A DNA stretch of 64,000 nucleotides from Thermoguttaceae bacterium (GCA_025060325.1 JANXBW010000003.1:1-64000), one strand, 5' to 3'. Counted from the first letter of the stretch, positions 46,051-56,800 are shown. Notes: a model not told the origin generated them from the sequence alone. Numbers and translations: made by a program.

Positions 46051-47871
46051 TTACGACCCTTCAGGAAGTCGATAAACCCACACGAAGTATGCGCCAAACT
46101 CGGGGCCGTCTGGCGGTGTAAGCCAGGTTTGAAGAAGCGTCCTGCCCGCCGGCAGCTCTAGCTCGAAGACCGCTGCCGGCGCTTGCGGATCGATCTCCTT
46201 TTCGGCTACCTTCTCGCCTATTTTGATACGTGCCCGACGGCAGCCCGTTGGCCGCATTAGATGCTTGGGCCAGCGGTAAAGCTCAAAGCGGTAACGGCCC
46301 GGCCTTTCCACCATCACAGCCCATGGCCCACTACTTCGGAGATTGTCAGCCACCAGCTGTTGATTCCAAGGACATGCCTTCACGTCTTCCACCAGCCAAT
46401 CGTGACTCATCAACACCGTCGGATTTTCTGCCGGCGAGCCAATGTGGATAGCCACGGGTGGATCAAAGGCCGGCTGAATGCTTTGCCACCATTCCTCATA
46501 GGCAGCAGATAATTTGGCAACAACTTCCGGATACTTGTCGGCTACATTGTATTGCTGGCCCGGGTCGCTTTCCATGTCATAGAGCTCTTTGCCGTTTACT
46601 AATCGCCACCGTTTGGTCATCACAGCCGTCTGATGCCACTTCTGAACGGTATAACCGCGCTGCGAGTGCACAAAGAGGATTCGCTCTGGCCAATCTTCGT
46701 TTTTACCGTAAAGAAGTGGCACCAGCGATTTTCCGTCAAGGGGCGGCCCTTGGGGGCGATCAAGTCCACAAAGCTCCATCAAGGTGGGAAGGAGGTCAAT
46801 GTGGGCTGTCAGTTCGGTGATGTCCCGCCCCCCTTTTAGGCCTCCGGCTGGCCAGTAGAGAAAACAGGGCACGCGGTGGCCGCCGTCATATTCGGAGCCT
46901 TTCTGGCCTCGCATGCCGGCATTAAAGCCGCGCCATTGGTTAGGGCCAGCTTGCGGAGCTACTCCTGCCGCTGTGCCATTGTCCGTTAAAAAGATAAGCA
47001 GCGTGTTTTCTTCTAAGCCCCAGGATCGCAACTCGGCCCGGAGGCGGCCGATATTTTCGTCGATATTTGTAATCATACCATAAAAGCGAGCCATTGGCTC
47101 AGGCACGCCTTTTTCGGCGTAAGGCAACCAGTATTTTTCGTCTACTAAGTACGGGGCATGCGGAGCGTTAGTGGCGATCCAGCAAAAGAAGCGTTCCTGA
47201 CGGTGTTGCTCGATAAACCGAAGCGCTTCCCGGAACCACACGTCCGTACAGTAGCCAGAGAAACGCTCTGGGATACCGTTGCGGAAGTAAACGTCGTCAA
47301 AGTAATCGTTGCCCCACCAATCCGGCCCTTGTCCCACACCTCCGCCTTTGTGATAGACGGCCACTTCAAAGCCCCGATCTTGTGGCCGCAAGGGATAGTT
47401 GTCCCCCAAGTGCCATTTTCCGAATAGCCCCGTTCGGTAGCCCGCGGCCCGGAACAGCTGGGCCAATGTCACCTCGTCCGGATGCATCAGCGAGCGGCCC
47501 ATAATGGTGTGTCTTGACCCCGAACGGATGGAGTAACGTCCTGTCATCAAGGCCGCCCGCGTCGGCGTGCAGGTAGGATCCACATGAAAATCCACAAGCC
47601 GGACCGATTCGGCCCACAGCCGATCCAGTTCCGGCGTCTTGATCATCGTGTTGCCATGAGCACCAATGTCGCCGTACCCCTGGTCATCGGTGATGATGAC
47701 AATCACATTCGGCCTGGTTGGACGCCCTTGGGCCGAAGTAGGTTGTGCCCGGACAATCTCCCCAAAAACCAACAATGCGACGATCGTCAACAAAGCCTGC
47801 GGCAGGTACGGCGACTCACTGACGAGAAGCGCGACCAAATTCAACCGGTTGACTCGCAACCGACGGCGCAT
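46051..47871 (-). CDS. Exported sulfatase (arylsulfatase family)
   Basis: This 606-residue exported enzyme begins with a signal region (LPQALLTIVALLVFGEIVRA). It shows the sulfatase fold: NVIVIITDDQGYGDIGAHGN (metal Asp pair), the formylglycine-site CTPTRAALMTGRY with Cys101 as the residue to be oxidised, TGLFGKWHLGDNYPLRPQDR, and TLLIFLTDNGTAAGV. Because it has a Cys-type site it needs a formylglycine-generating enzyme, which is not in the window. The C-terminal 130 residues form an extra beta domain. Planctomycetes carry many such enzymes, used to desulfate algal and other polysaccharides; the substrate is unknown. The start has GGAC upstream. It converges on the polysaccharide block. Confidence 0.93.
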   Translation of the reverse strand: MRRRLRVNRLNLVALLVSESPYLPQALLTIVALLVFGEIVRAQPTSAQGRPTRPNVIVIITDDQGYGDIGAHGNTMIKTPELDRLWAESVRLVDFHVDPTCTPTRAALMTGRYSIRSGSRHTIMGRSLMHPDEVTLAQLFRAAGYRTGLFGKWHLGDNYPLRPQDRGFEVAVYHKGGGVGQGPDWWGNDYFDDVYFRNGIPERFSGYCTDVWFREALRFIEQHRQERFFCWIATNAPHAPYLVDEKYWLPYAEKGVPEPMARFYGMITNIDENIGRLRAELRSWGLEENTLLIFLTDNGTAAGVAPQAGPNQWRGFNAGMRGQKGSEYDGGHRVPCFLYWPAGGLKGGRDITELTAHIDLLPTLMELCGLDRPQGPPLDGKSLVPLLYGKNEDWPERILFVHSQRGYTVQKWHQTAVMTKRWRLVNGKELYDMESDPGQQYNVADKYPEVVAKLSAAYEEWWQSIQPAFDPPVAIHIGSPAENPTVLMSHDWLVEDVKACPWNQQLVADNLRSSGPWAVMVERPGRYRFELYRWPKHLMRPTGCRRARIKIGEKVAEKEIDPQAPAAVFELELPAGRTLLQTWLTPPDGPEFGAYFVWVYRLPEGS

Positions 47872-48446
47872 GAGCGAGTCCTTTCGTAAATGCGGTAAAT
47901 CCGGGGTTACAAGGTGGGCCGGTACTCCGGAAAGGATCCGAACCGGCTGAAGCTCTTGCTACTCAGGCGCATTCTCTGAATCTACAGTGGCGAAGTGCTC
48001 GTCGCGACTTACCGGGGCTGATAGACCGAGCCTTGGTCTTTCCGGGGGCAAATTGTCTTGGTTAATGGGAGGATGTTGCCGGGCGGAATCGCTCTCCAAT
48101 TTGGGAGCCCAAGGTCACCCGGGATAAGGCCCCAGCTTGCCCCGGCCCAATGCCGCGTCAAAGAGCGGATCCACTTTTCCAGAACTGTAGGCCACCCTCA
48201 CCACGCGCGTGGCTGAAACTGCTTTCAACTTGAGCAAAAAGTAGCCGGCTACCGCCTCTCCCGAGGCATTTTCCGGGGATTGATCGCTGATCCATCGCCC
48301 TTGACCGTTTCTGCAAGAAGGATCACAAATATACCCAACTTTGGGAGCAAAGGCTGGAGGGAAGGGTTGAGACATATCCCTAGGTCGGGGGGATTGGCCC
48401 GCTCGGCCAGTTGGAAGAGGAAATTTGGTAATAAGGGTGCATCTCC
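47872..48446. other. Divergent gap upstream of pheS
   Basis: About 575 bases separate the divergent sulfatase and pheS genes. A minus-strand frame at 48115-48375 is listed separately as a weak candidate. No other gene is seen. The promoters of both flanking genes should be here. Confidence 0.4.
48115..48375 (-). CDS. Weak candidate for a small unknown protein
   Basis: This 86-codon frame reads unusually coherently for a non-coding gap: VGYICDPSCRNGQGRW, SGEAVAGYFLLKLKAVSATR, VVRVAYSSGKVDPLFDAALG. It includes two Cys (CDPSC). There is only a weak AGGG before the ATG, and no homologous family is recognised. It is divergent from pheS, with its start 71 bases from the pheS GTG. It may be a genuine small gene, a remnant or chance. 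Confidence 0.3.
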   Translation of the reverse strand: MSQPFPPAFAPKVGYICDPSCRNGQGRWISDQSPENASGEAVAGYFLLKLKAVSATRVVRVAYSSGKVDPLFDAALGRGKLGPYPG

Positions 48447-49487
48447 GTGATCGGGGTCGAAAGTATTTTGCGGGAATTGGAGGCGGCGCTGGCGGAGGCT
48501 CAAACGCCGGAGCAAGTCGAGCTGGTCCGCGTCCGGTTTCTTGGCCGAAAGGGGACTATCACTCTTTTGGGAAAGGAGACGGACTTTCGGAGTCTTGGGC
48601 CGGAAGAGCGTCGGACTTTTGGTTCGCAGCTTAATGAGCTAAAGCGACAAGCGGAGGAGTTAATCGCGGCCGCCCTTGCCGACCGCAGGCAGCGGGCCCA
48701 GGCCCGGGCCGAAGCAGAAGCCCGAGCCAAACTCGACTTAACCCTCCCCGGCAAGGATCGTCGCCTAGGGGCACTCCATCCTATCACACTTGTCCAGATG
48801 GAGATGGAGGCGATTTTCGAGGGCATGGGCTTTATGGTCCTGACGGGGCCTGAGGTGGAGACGGAATACTACAACTTCGACGCTTTGAACATCCCGCCTG
48901 ACCATCCGGCTCGGGACATGCAGGACACTTTCTGGCTGGAGGGGGGATTAATCCTGCGGACGCACACCTCGGCCAACCAGGTGCGGGCCTTGGAGCGCTA
49001 CGGTGCGCCGTTGCGGGCAATCTTTCCGGGCCGATGTTTTCGCTACGAGGCCATGGACGCCAGCCACGAAAACACCTTTTATCAACTGGAAGGCCTTGTT
49101 GTCGACCGGGATATCTCGGTGGCCAACCTAATTGCTGTAATGAAGGCCCTTCTGGGCGAGGTGTTTCAACGCGAAGTGAAAGTTCGTTTGCGGCCGGGTT
49201 TCTTCCCGTTTGTGGAGCCAGGGTTCGAGCTTGATCAGCAATGCCCCTTCTGCCAAGGAAATGGTTGCTCGGTTTGTAAACATAGCGGCTGGATTGAACT
49301 AATACCCTGCGGCTTAGTTCACCCAAAGGTGTTGGAAGCAGGGGGCGTAGATCCGCACAAATTTAGCGGATTTGCGTTCGGCATGGGGATGACGCGGCTG
49401 GCGATGCTTAAGTTCGGCATTCCGGATATACGCCTGTTTAATTCGGGCGATTTGCGGTTCTGTGAACAGTTTCCTGTGGTTTTGTAG
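48447..49487 (+). CDS. pheS: Phenylalanyl-tRNA synthetase alpha subunit
   Basis: This 346-residue catalytic subunit of the (alpha-beta)2 enzyme charges tRNA-Phe. An N-terminal coiled coil (ELEAALAEAQTPEQVELVRV, LGRKGTITLLGKETDF) binds tRNA. Class II motifs follow: GFMVLTGPEVETEYYNFDAL, PPDHPARDMQDTFWLEGGLI, LRTHTSANQVRALERYGAPL (motif 2 region), and GFAFGMGMTRLAMLKFGIPD (motif 3). A Cys-rich insert CPFCQGNGCSVCKHSGW (CxxC pairs) could bind zinc or be structural; this insert is seen in some bacterial PheS. The GTG start has TAAGGGTG upstream. pheT follows, but 304 bases away. Confidence 0.95.
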   Translation: MIGVESILRELEAALAEAQTPEQVELVRVRFLGRKGTITLLGKETDFRSLGPEERRTFGSQLNELKRQAEELIAAALADRRQRAQARAEAEARAKLDLTLPGKDRRLGALHPITLVQMEMEAIFEGMGFMVLTGPEVETEYYNFDALNIPPDHPARDMQDTFWLEGGLILRTHTSANQVRALERYGAPLRAIFPGRCFRYEAMDASHENTFYQLEGLVVDRDISVANLIAVMKALLGEVFQREVKVRLRPGFFPFVEPGFELDQQCPFCQGNGCSVCKHSGWIELIPCGLVHPKVLEAGGVDPHKFSGFAFGMGMTRLAMLKFGIPDIRLFNSGDLRFCEQFPVVL

Positions 49488-49791
49488 GTAAATGCTGCGC
49501 GGGCCGGGGGTAGGCTTTCGGCCCTTGCCCGTTAGCCCCGTCGCTCTTTCTGACCAAGATGCATTACTTTCGGCAGAAACATGCTTTGCGAGAACACCGG
49601 GCAGGCTACCCGGGAGTTAACGCCCGCCACTTGAAGCATGTGCATATTCAGTTGGCCAAGCCCCGCGACAGGCTGAAAATTTACATGCGCAGACCGCGGG
49701 CCGGCAGTTTGTTGGACGCTAGGGATTCCATCTGGCCGCCGCGATTCTAGGGATCACAAAATCCACATCGCAGTCCTGGGAGCTTCAGACG
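49488..49791. other. Gap between pheS and pheT
   Basis: Most bacteria have pheS and pheT adjacent or overlapping, so 304 bases is long. A basic 63-codon frame (49559-49750) lies here without a ribosome-binding site and is probably spurious. A hairpin-like GGCCGGGGG.../...GGCCC near 49502-49520 is visible. Confidence 0.45.
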
Positions 49792-52185
49792 GTGAAGATA
49801 TCGCTCGATTGGCTTTCCGACTTTGTCGACATTGCTGATATTGAGCCTGAGCGAATTGCCGATCGGTTGACGATGTGCACGGCGGAGGTCGAAGGCCTTG
49901 AGACTATCCGCCGGAGCGTTGACGGGGTGCTTGTAGGGAAGATCACCTCCGTTGAGATCATCCCGGACGTTGATCCACGGCTCAAATGGGTTGTCGTTGA
50001 CTGCGGCAAGCAGACCTATGGGACGGTTTGCGGGGCGCCTAATGTCCGGGTGGGGCTTACTTCCGCATTTGCTCCCCCAGGAACGAAGTTGGCCGACGGT
50101 CAGACCGTAACTATTTGCGAGGTTGCCGGCCGGAAGAGTAACGGCGTTCTTTGTTCGCCTCGGGAGCTTGGCTTTAGCCGGTGGCACGAAGGAATTGTGG
50201 AACTGCCGGCTTCTTTGGCCCCGGGTGCTTCCCTTGCGGAATTTGTTCCGGGGCAAGATGTGCTCATCGAGATTGACAACAAAAGTCTGACTCATCGCCC
50301 GGACTTATGGGGCCACTACGGTTTTGCCCGAGAGCTAGCGGCGATTTTAGAACGGCCCCTGCGTCCGCTACCTATGGCCGATTTAAGCGCCTTCGACCAT
50401 TTGCCGGCCATACCGCTGCGGGTGGAGGACCTCGAGGATTGCCCCTGTTACGGGTGTTTAATGCTTGAGTTCCCCGCGGCGGATCCCGCCCCCCTTATCA
50501 TTCAGCGACGACTTCATGCCGTTGGGCAGCGCACGTTTAACTTGGCCGTTGACCTAACTAACTACATCCTTTGGGAAATCGCCCAGCCGATGCACGCCTT
50601 CGACGGCGAGCTGGTCCAGATGATTCGCGTAGCCCACGCCGGCAATGTGACAACGTTTGTCACCTTGGACGGCCAGGAGCGAAAACTTTTGCCCGATGAT
50701 CTTCTCATCTGGGATGATAAACAGCCGGTGGCTTTGGCGGGGATCATGGGTGGCTTGGCCACGGAAGTTCGTCCGACTACCCGCAAGGTCCTTTTGGAAA
50801 GCGCAAACTTCAAGGCCTCCCGAATTCGCAAGACCTCAGTTCGGCTGGACTTGCGCACGGAGTCGGCCCAACGATTCGAAAAAAGCCAGCCGCCGATCAT
50901 TGTCAAATGGGGCGTGGCCCGGTTTGTTCACTTGCTGCGTGAGGCCAGGGCAGAGCCGAGGGTCCTTAGCCGTTTTACCGTGGCGGGGGATCTGGGGGAA
51001 AATTGGCGAACTGTCGTCCTTGCACCGGGGGAGCTCAATCGCCTGGCAGGGACCACCATTTCCGAAAAAACCGCAGTGAATATTCTTGAGCGACTGGGCT
51101 TTCAAGCACAGACCACGTCAGCGGGGGAGCTTGTTGTGAAAGTTCCACCCTTCCGTAGCTCCAAGGACATTTCCATCCCTGCTGATATCGTGGAGGAAAT
51201 CCTCCGGATCTACGGCTACGACAACATCCCACCGCAGATGCCTATTTTCCCGTTGCGACCGCTCCCTGTTAATCATCGCCTGCGGTTGGAGCATCGTGCC
51301 CGGCGCCTTCTTGCTGGTGCCTACGGGTTTGTGGAGGTTCAAACATACGGCTGGATGGACGATCGGTTTTTGGAGGCGATTGGGTACCAACCGGAAAGGC
51401 CCATTGTGTTGAAGAATCCGCTAGTATCCTTCAATCGGTTAATGCGGACCAGTCTTCTGCCCAATTTGTTTGCGCTTGTGGAGAAAAACCGCCCCCATCG
51501 GCAGGCGTTTCGTATTTTCGAGCTGGGCCACGTCTACTGGTCGGGGGAAGATGGCCAGGTTCGAGAGGAGGCACGGCTGTCGGGCCTAAGTTTTACGGCC
51601 GACGAAAAGGCCGATCCGGAAGAGCACTTCCTAGCCATTAAGGGCGCGATCGAAGATTTGGGCCAACTCCTAGCAGGCGGACCGATGCGGTTTCAACTCC
51701 AGGAGCAAGATGCCCGGCCGTGGCAACGGCGGGGTAAATGGCTTAGTGTCTTTCAGGGGGATCGGTGCATCGGAAGTGTAGGCATCTTGGATCGCGGACT
51801 CCTCGAGGTAGTTTCGCCCGAAGGCGGGCAGCTAGTATGGTTCGAGCTGGATATGGATGCCCTGCGGGGGATCCTGTGGCCTGCACCGAAATATATGCCG
51901 CCCCCAAGTTTGCCCGGATCGGTGCAAGACTTTTCACTGTTGTGGGAGGCCGCCCGTGGATTTGCACCACTGGAAGAGATCCTCGCCGGGTTTGAGCATC
52001 CGCTTGTCCAAAAGCGACAGTTTCTCTACGTTTATCGGGGTAAGGGCTTGCCCGAGGGGATGGGCAGCTATACCTTCCGCTTTTGGATCGGTCATCGAGA
52101 CCGAACGATTACGAGCGAAGAGATCGAAAGCTTCCGGGCGGACTTCCTGGCTTATTTGGAGAAGCATGGGATCCGGTTACGTTGA
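49792..52185 (+). CDS. pheT: Phenylalanyl-tRNA synthetase beta subunit
   Basis: This 797-residue subunit binds tRNA-Phe and edits misacylated products. The order is normal. An N-terminal MKISLDWLSDFVDI is followed by an EMAP/OB-fold tRNA-binding domain (WVVVDCGKQTYGTVCGAPNV, NGVLCSPRELG). The B3/B4 editing domain has HRPDLWGHYGFARELA and RTFNLAVDLTNYILWEIAQP with MHAFDGELV. B5 follows (ISEKTAVNILERLGF, SKDISIPADIVEEILRIYGY), then the catalytic-like core (GFVEVQTYGWMDDRFLEAIG, RTSLLPNLFALVEKNR) and a C-terminal anticodon-binding FDX-ACB domain (PSLPGSVQDFSLLWEAA, YRGKGLPEGMGSYTFRFWIG). The GTG start has GGGAG 12 bases upstream. It should have its own promoter or be read from pheS. Confidence 0.95.
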   Translation: MKISLDWLSDFVDIADIEPERIADRLTMCTAEVEGLETIRRSVDGVLVGKITSVEIIPDVDPRLKWVVVDCGKQTYGTVCGAPNVRVGLTSAFAPPGTKLADGQTVTICEVAGRKSNGVLCSPRELGFSRWHEGIVELPASLAPGASLAEFVPGQDVLIEIDNKSLTHRPDLWGHYGFARELAAILERPLRPLPMADLSAFDHLPAIPLRVEDLEDCPCYGCLMLEFPAADPAPLIIQRRLHAVGQRTFNLAVDLTNYILWEIAQPMHAFDGELVQMIRVAHAGNVTTFVTLDGQERKLLPDDLLIWDDKQPVALAGIMGGLATEVRPTTRKVLLESANFKASRIRKTSVRLDLRTESAQRFEKSQPPIIVKWGVARFVHLLREARAEPRVLSRFTVAGDLGENWRTVVLAPGELNRLAGTTISEKTAVNILERLGFQAQTTSAGELVVKVPPFRSSKDISIPADIVEEILRIYGYDNIPPQMPIFPLRPLPVNHRLRLEHRARRLLAGAYGFVEVQTYGWMDDRFLEAIGYQPERPIVLKNPLVSFNRLMRTSLLPNLFALVEKNRPHRQAFRIFELGHVYWSGEDGQVREEARLSGLSFTADEKADPEEHFLAIKGAIEDLGQLLAGGPMRFQLQEQDARPWQRRGKWLSVFQGDRCIGSVGILDRGLLEVVSPEGGQLVWFELDMDALRGILWPAPKYMPPPSLPGSVQDFSLLWEAARGFAPLEEILAGFEHPLVQKRQFLYVYRGKGLPEGMGSYTFRFWIGHRDRTITSEEIESFRADFLAYLEKHGIRLR

Positions 52186-52881
52186 CGCCCGGGATGAGAG
52201 GTTTAGCGAACGATCCTGAGCAAGCATTAGCCGACGCGTTAGTGGCTTTCGGGCCAGCCGTTGTTAGGATCGAGAGATCTTTGCACTGGTGGCGCACCGA
52301 GGGAAGGCCTTCATGGCGGCACGGGGGAGGGGCACCCAATGCCTGCTTGGGGCGGGTCTGAGGAAAAAGTCGGTTGTCGGCCGAGGGCTAACCGGGTTCG
52401 GAGGCTGTCCTAGGAGGGAGCCCAGCTTGCTTTTGCTAACAAACGGGAGCAGCGATCGATCGAGAGGATCGGCGGACTCAAGATCGTAGCTTGCCGTGAC
52501 GGCGGAAATCCCTCCGCATTTGTTCCGGGGGTGTTTGCTGACTCGGCGGTCCGGTTTGAGAACCCGGTGGTTAGGGTGTTTTCCCTGAGGTGCTGCGGGC
52601 TAATCCTGGCGGACCAAGCAGGCGAACGCCGGGGGCGTTTGGAAGTAGCGAGGGGCAAATTCTTAACCGACCGACCTCGCCGGGCAGTCTCCGCTGGTGG
52701 GTGGCCGGGAGGACCCAAACTTGGGGCACCTTTTTTGGGGACCTTTACTGGCGGGCTCACAGCCAGAGGGGAGCTGAGGTCAGCAGCTTTAAATTTTTTT
52801 AGCCGGCCTTGACATTTGCGTGAAAATCGAGCATTAGAATTTATTGCACGCAGGCCGCCATATGGTTGGCCGTCCCAACTC
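52186..52881. other. Intergenic stretch upstream of tRNA-Asp
   Basis: About 700 bases show no gene. The tRNA promoter region lies at its right end. Short frames on both strands are Arg/Gly/Pro-rich and lack domains. Confidence 0.45.
52809..52840 (+). promoter_or_regulatory. Promoter-like element upstream of tRNA-Asp
   Basis: TTGACA at 52809-52814 is a perfect -35 hexamer. TAGAAT at 52835-52840 is a good -10 match, but the 20-base spacing is longer than usual, so a slightly different -10 may be used. It lies 42 bases before the tRNA. Confidence 0.5.
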
Positions 52882-52955
<74 letters not shown>

Positions 52956-53011
52956 CTGCGAATAGGCCAATCGGGAATTGCATGCAAAAACGGTTAAGCG
53001 GCGATCCACGC

Positions 53012-53042
53012 CCGGCGGGAGGTTTTTCCTCGCCGGTTTTTT
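53012..53042 (+). terminator. Rho-independent terminator after tRNA-Asp
   Basis: The stem CCGGCG..AGG pairs with CCTCGCCGG (two unpaired G), closed by a TTTTT loop and followed by six T. It lies 57 bases after the tRNA. Confidence 0.8.
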
Positions 53043-53723
53043 GTTTCTCTAAATCTACCGGGTTTCAGAAGCTCCCGCACCTCCCTTGCGGTGGGCGGCA
53101 AGCTGGTTGGCGGTGCCGTGTATGAGCCATCGCACGAACGTGCCGGAAGAGCGTAGAGATCCGGACGTTGCCGAGGGCGTCAACCGGGGCCCCACCGGTC
53201 GGGCAGGTACCGTCGGCCAAGGGGCCGCGTGTTGTTTTTGTGCGCTGAGGGGCACCGGTGCGGTTTTTGCGGCAGCAATGGTAAGGAACTCGGTGGGAAT
53301 CGGTGGCAATAGGGATCTTACTCCCCCTTTGGGGTTTTCGAGTTTTAGCTAGCTACTTTTCCGCGGCCATCTTGGGCCGATCGCCTCCCGATAAACGGCC
53401 GGCGGGACTCATAGGGTGAGGTGAAACTTCCGCGCTTTCCAAAGCGCACGGCGTCAGGTTTCAGCCAAACTAAAGGGATCTTACCCCCGGCGAAAATCCC
53501 CCATCACCGGCTGATTCAGGGGGAGCCAAAGGAAGACTCGACGGCGCCAATCCCCTGGTAAACCATGGCGGAATTGGCGCAAGTTAGGCGCTCCTCAAGC
53601 CGCGGCGAAGTCTTTCGGCGGGGCGATCGGTTCGGGAATCCGGGCACCTTGATCAGGGCAGATCATGGGGATGGGAGGTGCCAGGTACTGTACCCCAGTG
53701 AAGGGCCTAGACAGATCACCCGG

Positions 53724-53740
53724 ACCGAATAATATTCGGT
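53724..53740. repeat. Palindrome ACCGAAT-AAT-ATTCGGT at the gltB promoter
   Basis: Perfect 7-base arms around AAT. The right arm ends on the first T of the predicted gltB -35 box, the position expected for a regulator that controls polymerase binding. It could be the operator through which nitrogen status controls gltBD. Confidence 0.6.
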
Positions 53741-53767
53741 TAACATAGGGCTTTTTAGTATTAGAAT
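53740..53767 (+). promoter_or_regulatory. Predicted sigma-70 promoter of gltB
   Basis: TTAACA (53740-53745) and TAGAAT (53762-53767) are each one base from consensus and are separated by 16 bases. The gltB start lies about 90 bases downstream. Confidence 0.6.
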
Positions 53768-53856
53768 CGCTTAAGTCGCGGCGAGCAAATTTGGGATTTG
53801 GCATTTAACCCGATGCGACAAAGCGTCATCGGGTCGGACTTTCGCAGAGGGCATTG

Positions 53857-56800
53857 GTGAAGATGAATGGACATTTGCAAGAGGAATGGCCTTCCCAGTG
53901 GGGGTTGTATCACCGCCGGTATGAGCATGACTCGTGCGGGGTGGGGGCAGTCATCCGGGTTGAAGGCGATCCTGATCATTCCATCATCCAAGATGGTTTA
54001 AAGATCCTCATCAACCTGATGCATCGGGGCGCAGCCGGAGCCGATGGCGTCACGGGGGACGGCGCGGGCATCCTTTTCCAAGTGCCTGATCGGTTCTTCC
54101 GAGAAGAAGCGGCAAAACTCGGTGTAACCCTGCCCCAGGCCGGATATTACGCCCCGGCAATGGTGTTTTTCCCGCAGGATGACCGTATTCGCGAACAGTG
54201 TCGGGACATCTTTGAGCAATGTTTTCGCCGCAGCGGCCTAAGAGTTTTGGGCTGGCGATTGGTGCCCACGGACAATCGCTGCTTAGGGGAAATTGCCCGT
54301 CGGTCGGAGCCGGTGGTCGAGCAGGGATTTGTAGACGGGTTGGGACTCACCGGCGAGGCTTTTGAACGACGCCTTTTCATAGCTCGTAAACGAACCGAGC
54401 ATCAAGTTCGCCGGGAACTAGGACCTGCTGCCGCCGACTTCTACGTGTGCACGGCTTCTGCCCGAACGATTTGTTACAAAGGGATGTTTTTGGCCCCGCA
54501 ACTGGGGGCATATTACCCTGATCTTTCCGACCCGCGGATCGAAAGCCGGTTTGCCCTTGTCCACCAGCGCTATAGCACCAATACGTTCCCTTGTTGGCGG
54601 CTGGCTCAGCCCCTGCGGATGATCTGCCACAATGGCGAAATCAACACCCTGCGGGCGAACATCAACAGGATTTTTGCCCACGAGAAGCGGATGACCTGCC
54701 CCGAGCTGCTGGAGGATTTATCCGAACTTTTCCCGATTCTGGAGCCGGAAGGCAGCGACTCGGCGATGTTTGACAATGTGATGGAGCTTTTGGTCCGCGC
54801 CGGTCGCTCCACGCCGCATGCCATGATGATGATGGTGCCGGAGGCATTTGGCCCAAGCTTCCACATGGGCGTGGATAAGCGGGCATTTTACGAATATCAC
54901 GCCGCCATCATGGAGCCGTGGGACGGCCCCGCGGCCATTCTTTTTACGGACGGGCGGTTTGTCGGAGGTGCGTTGGACCGAAATGGGCTGCGGCCTTGTC
55001 GGTACTGGGTCACTACCGATCAGATGGTGATCATGGCCAGCGAGGCTGGGGTCATCGACATCCCCCCGGACCGCATTCGCGAAAAAGGCCGACTTCAGCC
55101 CGGCAAGATGTTCCTTGTGGACTTAGAGCAGGGCCGGATCCTTACCGATAGCGAGGTAAAGGGCAGAATCGTTCGCCAGAAACCTTATCGCCGGTGGCTG
55201 CAAGATAATCGGATTGAGCTCCGTGGACTTTACCAACCTTTAAGTCGATTTCCCGTTGATTTGCCGACCCTTTCTCGGCGGCTGAGGGCATTCGGCTACA
55301 CTCAAGAGGAGCTGCAGTTGATCATTGCCCCAATGGCCCGCGACGGTCAGGAGCCGGTGGGCTGCATGGGGAACGACGCCGCTTTGGCCGTTCTATCCGA
55401 CCAGCCTAAGCTCCTTTTTAATTACTTCAAGCAGCTTTTTGCTCAGGTGACCAATCCGCCAATCGATCCGTTGAGGGAAGGATTGGTCATGTCGTTGATG
55501 GCCTTCACGGGCAAGCAGGGCAATCTTTTGGAAGAGTCGCCGGAGCATTGTCGACAGCTGAAGTTGCCCCATCCTATTTTGACCGATGAGGACCTTGCCT
55601 ATATTCGATCGGCAGAGGTCAAAGGGATCCGCGTGGCGGACCTGGAGATGCTGTTTGATGCCAGTCATCCTGAGCCGGGTAAGGCGCTAGAAGTGGCCCT
55701 GGAACGCCTTGTGGACGAGGCGGCGGCTGCCATCGAAAAGGGAGCAACACTTATTGTCATTAGCGACCGGCATGTCAGTCCCACTCGAGCGCCGATTCCC
55801 AGCCTGTTGGCCACTGCGGCTCTTCATCACGGCCTTTTGCGGCGACGGCTTCGCGGGGAGGTGGGGATTATTGTCGACAGCGGCGAACCTCGCGAGGTGA
55901 TGCACTTCTGCTTGCTTTTGGGCTATGGCGCTAACGCTATTAATCCCTATCTGATCTGGGAATTGCTCCACAAACTGCAGTTGGATGGGCTTTTGCCTCA
56001 GGATGTGGAGCTGTCCGTGTTGGCCGACCAATACATCACGGCAATCAAAAAGGGCATCCTCAAGACAATGTCCAAATTGGGCATCTCGACTTTGCGAAGC
56101 TACTGGTCAGGCCAAAACTTCGAGGCGATAGGCATCTCTTCGGCAGTGATTCAAAAGTATTTCCCGGGCACGCCGTCGGCCATTGAGGGACTAGGTTTGC
56201 AAGAGATCGCTTGCGAGGCGATTGCCCGCCACCGGGAGGCATTTAGGACACCCACACCGGGTGAACTTCCCCTGCCTTTCGGTGGCGAATACCACCTCCG
56301 CTTTGATGGAGAAAAGCATGTGTGGGATGCGGAGGTGGTCAGCCTCCTTCGCCAGGCAGTGCAGAATGGGGATTGGCAAAAGTACTGCGAATATGCGGAG
56401 GCGATGAACCGCCGAATTGGGCAGTGTACACTCCGGGGCTTGCTGGAGTTTGTCCCGGGCGAGCCAGTGCCGCTTGAGGAGGTGGAGCCAGCGGAGGAAA
56501 TCATCAAGCGCTTTTGCACTGGGGCGATGTCGCACGGGTCTATCAGCCGGGAAGCTCACGAAACAATCGCCCAGGCCATGAATCGCCTCGGCAGCATGTC
56601 CAACTCGGGCGAAGGCGGTGAGGATCCGCGGCGGTATTATCCCGGTTATCGGCCGGAGTTCCCCGGCGACTCGTTTAACTCGGCCATTAAGCAGGTCGCA
56701 AGTGGGCGGTTTGGCGTCACGATTGAATATCTGGCCAGCGCGAAGATGCTTCAGATCAAAATTGCTCAGGGCGCCAAGCCTGGCGAGGGGGGCCAATTAC

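Larger units (their letters stand above)
53043..53856. other. Intergenic stretch upstream of gltB
   Basis: About 810 bases show no credible gene; frames on both strands lack domains and start signals. The right end carries the gltB promoter and the overlapping palindrome, listed separately. Confidence 0.45.

Noticed and set aside
49559-49750. 63-codon basic frame between pheS and pheT
   Set aside because: No Shine-Dalgarno site, very basic random-like composition, no known family.
53595-53804. 69-codon minus frame opposite the gltB promoter
   Set aside because: Covers the strong gltB promoter and palindrome, and has no domain or start signal.
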